Shown here piece after piece: positions 6,148-10,064 of a stretch of 10,064 bases of DNA; within the stretch, counting starts at the first letter, position 1, and each line of letters starts with the position of its first letter. This stretch comes from Bacteroidota bacterium. Lineage in GTDB: Bacteria; Bacteroidota; Bacteroidia; NS11-12g; UBA9320. A model generated the notes under the pieces. That model did not search any database. It saw only the letters and a program-made list of their open reading frames with translations, and had not been told where the DNA came from. Location of the stretch: positions 1-10,064 of the forward strand of contig DNHN01000044.1 in NCBI GenBank assembly GCA_003485825.1, in the 5' to 3' direction. The translations under genes were made by a program, and so were the position numbers.

Positions 6148-7224
6148 CTACAACCTCCAATCCACCTTTTCATCCAAAAAAGCATTGGCTTTGCTGAACG
6201 GCTTGCTGCCAAAGAAGCAAGCTTTACCCCCTGCATATACTTCAGCTGCTGGATGAGGTGCTTTTAGAATGAGGTGCTTTGTTTCATCTATAAGACTTTC
6301 CTTTTTATGAGCAAATGCCCCCCATAGGATGAATACCACATTCTCTTTATGCCCAGAGATGTATTGTATCGTCTCATCGGTAAACGTCTCCCACCCTTTT
6401 CCTTTGTGTGCTCCAGGAGATTTTTGTTCTACGGTGAGTATAGTATTGAGCAAGAATACTCCGTTCTCCGCCCATTTTGTTAACTCTCCACTTGTGGGTA
6501 TTTCTATGCCTTGATCAGCATTTAGTTCTTTGTAAATATTGCGAAGTGACGGAGGAATTTTATTTCCTTCTCGCACAGAAAAACACAGTCCGTGTGCTTG
6601 TCCTTCACCGTGGTAAGGGTCTTGCCCGAGAATGACTACTTTTATCTTATCTAGCGGAGTTAGCTCAAAAGCTTTGAATATTTCATCTTTTGGCGGATAG
6701 ATGATTGCCCCTTCTTTTCTTCTACTTTCTAAATAGTCCTGCAGATTTTCGTAGTAGGGTTGTGCCATTTGGGAGGGCATAAAGGGTTGCCAAGAAGGTA
6801 ACAAACAGTCATCCTGAGCGGAGTCGAAGGATGCACTGTTGGTAGCATCGGTTTCATTACTCTTTTCGTTCACACTTCGACTCCGCTCAGTATGACGAAA
6901 AGGCCCAGGCTCAGGACTAAGGTTTCTATGTGAGCTGGCATTATTACAAGCAGCAAGGACCTTCAACGCATCCCATTCACCTGTTATTATTGCTTCCTTC
7001 TTTTTCCTTGACCAACCTTTTATCTGTTTTTCTAATTCTTCAGCTTGATTAAAATCCGTGAGCTGAGTAGACCAGAGTAATTCGACCGGCCGTTTATTAG
7101 CTGTGTAGCTTCCTCTATTTTCTTCTGAATTATGCTCTAAAACTCGTCTATCCACATCATTAGTCATACCTGTGTAGTATGAGTTATCTGAGCATTGGAC
7201 TATGTAGACGTAGAAGTATTTCAC
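6148..7224 (-). CDS. ung: GIY-YIG nuclease domain joined in frame to uracil-DNA glycosylase (Ung)
   Basis: The frame is open from 7233 to the TAG at 6148. The GTG at 7224 is preferred as start because it gives the typical KYFYVYIVQCSD beginning and because the TTG at 7233 lies inside a -7 box. Numbering from the TTG, residues 5-105 form a solo GIY-YIG domain (VYI, YYTG, DRRVLEHN with Glu33, KQIKGWSRKKKEA). Residues 112-142 are a translated palindromic repeat. Residues about 145-361 are family 1 Ung: GQDPYHG (203-209, Asp205 general base), LCFSV, VFLLNTILTV, ILWGAFAHKK, His327 in APHPAAE, and FFGSKPFSKAN. Ung removes uracil from DNA. A TTG at 6804, just past the repeat, would give a free 218-residue Ung of normal length starting LPSWQPF, so fusion versus two products is open. 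The usual HPSPL intercalation loop reads HPAAEV and is three residues longer. Confidence 0.88.
   Translation of the reverse strand: MKYFYVYIVQCSDNSYYTGMTNDVDRRVLEHNSEENRGSYTANKRPVELLWSTQLTDFNQAEELEKQIKGWSRKKKEAIITGEWDALKVLAACNNASSHRNLSPEPGPFRHTERSRSVNEKSNETDATNSASFDSAQDDCLLPSWQPFMPSQMAQPYYENLQDYLESRRKEGAIIYPPKDEIFKAFELTPLDKIKVVILGQDPYHGEGQAHGLCFSVREGNKIPPSLRNIYKELNADQGIEIPTSGELTKWAENGVFLLNTILTVEQKSPGAHKGKGWETFTDETIQYISGHKENVVFILWGAFAHKKESLIDETKHLILKAPHPAAEVYAGGKACFFGSKPFSKANAFLDEKVDWRL
6808..6896. repeat. inverted repeat pair of a Bacteroidota-type dispersed element, inside the GIY-YIG/Ung frame
   Basis: The arms are 6808-6829 (core CTGAGCGGAGTCGAAG) and 6875-6896 (its reverse complement). 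They pair over 22 positions with one mismatch, around a 45-base loop. The arms are clearly richer in GC than the surroundings. On the minus strand they are read in frame as RHTERSRSV and SFDSAQDD, peptides I recall as recurrent tails or linkers in Bacteroidota proteins where this repeat enters a gene. A third copy is at 7281-7302. Confidence 0.85.
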
Positions 7225-7230
7225 TATCCC

Positions 7231-7238
7231 CAAAGTTA
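7231..7238 (-). promoter_or_regulatory. putative -7 promoter element of the GIY-YIG/ung gene
   Basis: On the minus strand 7238-7231 reads TAACTTTG, an exact TAnnTTTG match. It ends six bases before the GTG start at 7224, so the transcript would be leaderless or nearly so. The TTG that would otherwise be taken as start (7233-7231) is the last three bases of this box. No clear -33 element is seen. Confidence 0.5.
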
Positions 7239-7280
7239 ATTTTTAAACGTATAAAATGAATTATGACCTTTTTTTTCACC

Positions 7281-7302
7281 CTTCGACTCCGCTCAGGTTG
7301 AC
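7281..7302. repeat. third copy of the same repeat, upstream of the GIY-YIG gene
   Basis: CTTCGACTCCGCTCAG begins at 7281 and continues GTTGAC. It has the same orientation as the arm at 6875-6896 and differs from it at two positions. With the following CGAAG it makes a small hairpin of its own (CTTCG/CGAAG). It lies between the stop of the 46-residue gene and the GIY-YIG promoter. The GIY-YIG segment (6897-7280) is therefore bracketed by direct copies. Confidence 0.8.
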
Positions 7303-7324
7303 GAAGAGAACCATGCCCAGTTCA

Positions 7325-7465
7325 TCACTTCGTCCCTCTCAACTTAATCTCCGTATTGTACGGACTATTCGGAATCACATATTTCTTGTACATCCAAACG
7401 GCAGACCCTACAAACAAGGCTACAAACAGGAATAATATGAGTAGCTTAGCGAATTTATTTTTCAT
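7325..7465 (-). CDS. 46-residue single-pass membrane peptide
   Basis: An ATG at 7465 opens a 46-codon frame ending in TGA at 7327-7325. The product begins MKNKFAKLLI, has one strong membrane segment (about residues 7-25, rich in Leu, Phe and Val), then a positively charged YKKYV and a short polar tail NSPYNTEIKLRGTK. The pattern of short basic N-terminus, helix and soluble tail looks like a genuine small inner-membrane protein and not a chance frame. I do not recognise a family. It follows the M49 gene by 69 bases but a terminator lies between them, so it probably has its own promoter or depends on read-through. The repeat copy at 7281-7302 follows its stop. Confidence 0.5.
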   Translation of the reverse strand: MKNKFAKLLILFLFVALFVGSAVWMYKKYVIPNSPYNTEIKLRGTK

Positions 7466-7475
7466 TTGATATCAT

Positions 7476-7516
7476 AAAAAAGGAGCGAATAGCTTTTAAA
7501 CACCACTCGCTCCTTT
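7476..7516 (-). terminator. intrinsic terminator of the M49 peptidase gene
   Basis: Read on the minus strand, AAAGGAGCGA (7516-7507) pairs perfectly over 10 bases with TCGCTCCTTT (7488-7479), with an 18-base loop, and runs into six T residues (7481-7476). It lies 18 bases after the M49 stop codon. The T-run is only on this strand, so the direction is clear. Confidence 0.8.
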
Positions 7517-7534
7517 CTGTTCATTTCAGTACTA

Positions 7535-9580
7535 TTATTCTCCTGGTTTTACAAAAGCATATTCCTCTGCAAATCTTAACATCTGCTCTACATATCCTTC
7601 TTCTTCTACCTTAAGGTCTGTAAAGTTCCCATCGGCATCCATTACTGGAACTAACTTAGGCTGCACAAAACCACTGTATGGAGCTAGATTCAAACTCTCG
7701 TAGCGATCTACTACTTCTTTGTGTAATGCTGCATCCACTTTTACACCGTAACCTTCTACAAGTACTTCTGCCGCCGCATAGTCCCCTTCAGACTTAATAC
7801 GTTGTATTTCTTTCAATAGATCACCAAAAATTACTCTTAGCTTAGCATAATCATTTACTACAAAGTACGTTTTACCGTCTACTACTTTTTTCTCTATTAC
7901 ATTATCCGCGAGTCCTTTTTCATATGCCCAGCTCGCATTCAACTGGCGATTACGCATATGGTCTTCCTCTATGTTTTCGCCTTCATCTAATCTACGTAGT
8001 TGTAGCATCATACCGTTAGCTATGTAACTATCAAATTCTGCCATTCCCACTTCTAGGCTAGGAATTAGTCCTAGATCTACCAACTTCTGATCGTAGATAT
8101 AGTACAGTGCTACTAAGTCTGCACGGGCTTCTTCTAGTGTATTACTGTAGTTTTTAAGTGTCTCCTTAGGAGTACCTATTCCTGGGTTAATTTTACCAGA
8201 TGCGTGTCCGATTACTTCGTGCATCGCTGTGTGCATTTTACCACTGAGCTTACCATGCTCTTTGATTCGTGCTATAGTAGCTTCATCCAAATAAAATTCA
8301 TTTAGCGAGCTAGTTCCACCCGCATCTGCATAGGCGGCGACTATATTACCTAAACTAACAGACTTACTACCAATGGTACTGCGTATCCAGTTGCTATTTG
8401 GAAGATTCACACCTATTGGCGTAGCTGGAGCGGCATCACCTGCTTCCATGGCTGCATCTATTACTCTGTAGCTCACACCTACTACTTTCTCTTTTTTGTG
8501 CTCATCCATAATAGAGCTATTGTCCTCAAAGTACTGCGCATTTTCACTCAATACAGCCATACGCTTACTTGCTTCTTTATCATTCACTTGAATGATTCCT
8601 TCAAACGCACCTTTAGTACCTATAGCATCTCCATAAACTTCTATAAAACCAAGTATGAAGTCTATCTCACCTTCTGTGCTATTCACCCAATTGATATTCG
8701 TAGCATCCCACTGATGTAGGTCACCCGTATTAAAGTATTCTGCTAACATTCCAATATGCTTGGCTTGAGCTTCGTTTTCTGCTACTCCTTCCGCTTTCTT
8801 GAGCCAATAGATCATCCTGTCCATGGCTCCTCCGTATAAACCTCCGCTTTTTATCGTAAGGTCTACCAATTTTCCGTCTTGTTTTATAAGTCTTGAATTT
8901 AATCCATACTCGATTGGTTTCTCTTCACCTGCTGTGCCTTGTGCGGCATAAAATGCAACAGCTTCTGCTTCTGTCACACCATCTCCATAGTGGTTATTAG
9001 CACTTAAAGCTACTTTATCTACTCCTTTGTCTTTTACTACTTTTTTTGCGTCTACCTTCGGGTCAAACATTACCGGCGTAAGCTTAGCTACCATCTCTTC
9101 AGGAGTCTCTCCTTCTAGTGCAGGCCACTCAGCATCTGGACTCTTTTCTATTAGCTCTGCAAAATATTCTTTGCTAAAGTCTGGTAAAAATTTCTTCTCA
9201 GCGTAGTGATGGTGAATACCATTGGAAAACCACACGCGCTTAAGGTATGTCTCAAAGTTTTTCCAATCTTCAGTCGTCTTATCACCCGTATAGCTTTTAT
9301 AGATAGCCTCTAGTGTTCTTTTTATCTGAATATTGTGCTTGTAGTTTTGAGCATAGGTAATTTCTCTGCCACTTAGCGCTGCTTGACTAAGGTAGTATAC
9401 CAATTCTTTTTGCTTGGTAGTAAGGTCATTAATACTACTCGCATCGTAGCTCAATATTTTGAGGTCTGCAAAACGATTTGGATCGCTTTCTTCTACGGCA
9501 GTTTTAGCTTCTTCTTTCGCCGGTTGATTACACGCTGCAAACGCTGCTGCGAATAGGAGTAATAGGAAATACTTTTTCAT
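7535..9580 (-). CDS. dipeptidyl-peptidase III (M49 family) lipoprotein
   Basis: This is an M49 zinc peptidase that releases dipeptides from peptide N-termini. The 681 residues carry the diagnostic HEVIGH (454-459; His454 and His459 zinc ligands, Glu455 catalytic) and LEEARAD (482-488; Glu484 third ligand). The length matches known bacterial DPP III proteins of about 675 residues. The N-terminus is a lipoprotein signal, MKKYFLLLLFAAAFAAC, with Cys17 as the lipidated residue and a short charged linker after it, so the enzyme is placed in the periplasm or on the outer membrane, unlike the cytosolic eukaryotic enzyme. As I recall, databases often label this family dihydrofolate reductase in this phylum; no such domain is seen. 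A -7 box at 9628-9621 and a terminator at 7516-7476 define a single-gene transcript. The exact peptide substrates are unknown. Confidence 0.93.
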   Translation of the reverse strand: MKKYFLLLLFAAAFAACNQPAKEEAKTAVEESDPNRFADLKILSYDASSINDLTTKQKELVYYLSQAALSGREITYAQNYKHNIQIKRTLEAIYKSYTGDKTTEDWKNFETYLKRVWFSNGIHHHYAEKKFLPDFSKEYFAELIEKSPDAEWPALEGETPEEMVAKLTPVMFDPKVDAKKVVKDKGVDKVALSANNHYGDGVTEAEAVAFYAAQGTAGEEKPIEYGLNSRLIKQDGKLVDLTIKSGGLYGGAMDRMIYWLKKAEGVAENEAQAKHIGMLAEYFNTGDLHQWDATNINWVNSTEGEIDFILGFIEVYGDAIGTKGAFEGIIQVNDKEASKRMAVLSENAQYFEDNSSIMDEHKKEKVVGVSYRVIDAAMEAGDAAPATPIGVNLPNSNWIRSTIGSKSVSLGNIVAAYADAGGTSSLNEFYLDEATIARIKEHGKLSGKMHTAMHEVIGHASGKINPGIGTPKETLKNYSNTLEEARADLVALYYIYDQKLVDLGLIPSLEVGMAEFDSYIANGMMLQLRRLDEGENIEEDHMRNRQLNASWAYEKGLADNVIEKKVVDGKTYFVVNDYAKLRVIFGDLLKEIQRIKSEGDYAAAEVLVEGYGVKVDAALHKEVVDRYESLNLAPYSGFVQPKLVPVMDADGNFTDLKVEEEGYVEQMLRFAEEYAFVKPGE

Positions 9581-9620
9581 GTGTTTTTAAATCTTGGGTG
9601 GCGAAGATATGGAAAATGCC

Positions 9621-9628
9621 CAAAACTA
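9621..9628 (-). promoter_or_regulatory. putative -7 promoter element of the M49 gene
   Basis: On the minus strand 9628-9621 reads TAGTTTTG, an exact TAnnTTTG match, 40 bases before the ATG at 9580. A transcript would have a leader of roughly 30 bases. No TTG or TTTG is found at the expected -33 distance. Confidence 0.45.
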
Positions 9629-9754
9629 ACTAGACTCCTGACGGATGCTATGCGTTAGCTTACCTATAATTGGCTTTACCAATTGATAATTATGTGTGAT
9701 GTACGACATAAATAAAGAGCAACCTTAATAGGTGTAGAATAATTGAGGTATCAA

Positions 9755-9768
9755 TAGGCCTCCGCCTA
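9755..9768 (-). terminator. weak hairpin just after the Ldh-family gene
   Basis: Directly after the TGA at 9772-9770, the minus strand can form TAGGC-GGAG-GCCTA (five pairs, four-base loop). No T-run follows, so it may only protect the 3' end or may be chance. A second small hairpin (AATTGG/CCAATT, 9668-9684) lies further down with no T-run either. Confidence 0.22.
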
Positions 9769-9769
9769 C

Positions 9770-10064
9770 TCACACTCCAAATTTCTTTTTTAAACCTTCT
9801 AGGTCTTCTACCACTTTGTCATTCAGCGGAATACCGTTTGTGTTGCGTTTTGCTTCTGTCAAATATTCTTTCTCCCCGGGCACATAAACTTGTTGGTTCT
9901 CTGTTACTCGTTTAGCCCCTTTAAAACTTTGAATCCAATGATCCATACTTTCTTTAAACTCTGAAGTATCTCTAAAACCTTCTATCTCCATGGCTCCTAC
10001 AAAGTGACCTAAGCCTTTACCCGGAAGATTTGGAAGTAATGGTAAAAAACTAACAAATGGAGGA
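9770..10064 (-). CDS. malate/L-lactate dehydrogenase family (Ldh_2) oxidoreductase, C-terminal part
   Basis: The frame is open from the right edge of the window to TGA at 9772-9770, so about 97 C-terminal residues are visible and the start lies outside; the ATG at 9991 is internal. The segment PLLPNLPGKGLGHFVGAMEI, followed by EGFRDTSEFKESMDHWIQ and then VYVPGEKEYLTEAKRN and NGIPL, matches the C-terminal end of the NAD(P)-dependent 2-hydroxyacid dehydrogenases related to bacterial malate/L-lactate and ureidoglycolate dehydrogenases. The active-site part is missing, so substrate cannot be read. The last residues, KVVEDLEGLKKKFGV, are typical of the family end. It is followed by the M49 gene, 189 bases away, which has its own promoter-like box. 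Confidence 0.85.
   Translation of the reverse strand, partial: PPFVSFLPLLPNLPGKGLGHFVGAMEIEGFRDTSEFKESMDHWIQSFKGAKRVTENQQVYVPGEKEYLTEAKRNTNGIPLNDKVVEDLEGLKKKFGV

Noticed and set aside
6808-7302. CRISPR array from the three similar repeats
   Set aside because: The copies are in mixed orientation, with spacing of 45 and 384 bases, and one interval is a coding domain.
7268-7306. T-run plus repeat hairpin as a terminator
   Set aside because: The T-run precedes the hairpin on the plus strand, and on the minus strand the hairpin is followed by A residues, so it cannot work as an intrinsic terminator on either strand.

Overview
The window looks like a chromosomal segment from a member of the Bacteroidota, probably a flavobacterium-like or cytophaga-like organism. 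The signs are the C-terminal end of a GldB-type gliding/type IX secretion (T9SS) lipoprotein, a secreted protein with a T9SS type A sorting tail, an M49 peptidase of the lipoprotein type, and AT-rich sequence with several TAnnTTTG motifs, the -7 element typical of this phylum. Most of the content is housekeeping or envelope related. I see no phage, CRISPR array, toxin system, insertion sequence, rRNA or tRNA.

Layout. Positions 1-300 (+) hold the end of gldB. Positions 393-2300 (-) hold a likely two-gene unit: a T9SS-exported beta-propeller-like protein followed by a YafK-like L,D-transpeptidase-fold protein. Positions 2471-5737 (+) hold a tight gene cluster: rsmI (16S rRNA C1402 methyltransferase), lnt (apolipoprotein N-acyltransferase), lipB (octanoyltransferase) and a small membrane-anchored protein. 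rsmI/lnt and lnt/lipB overlap, which suggests translational coupling. Positions 5763-6140 (+) hold a small lipoprotein gene broken by an in-frame TGA. Positions 6148-7224 (-) hold an open frame joining a solo GIY-YIG nuclease domain to uracil-DNA glycosylase. Positions 7325-7465 (-) encode a 46-residue membrane peptide, 7535-9580 (-) an M49 dipeptidyl-peptidase III lipoprotein, and 9770-10064 (-) the C-terminal part of a malate/L-lactate dehydrogenase family enzyme. The gaps between genes are all under about 200 bases.

The most interesting structure is at 6808-7302. Three copies of a GC-rich repeat with the core CTGAGCGGAGTCGAAG surround the GIY-YIG coding part. Two of them form an inverted pair that is read in frame as the linker between GIY-YIG and Ung. 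This looks like a repeat-associated nuclease module, formally comparable to REP elements and their RAYT transposases, that has landed against ung and fused to it. That comparison is inference.

A second theme is start codons. rsmI and lipB need TTG, the GIY-YIG gene most likely starts at GTG, the T9SS cargo has no usable ATG, and the small membrane protein has no ATG, GTG or TTG before its membrane segment. For rsmI and GIY-YIG a perfect TAnnTTTG box ends 6-8 bases before the start, which suggests leaderless or near-leaderless transcripts.
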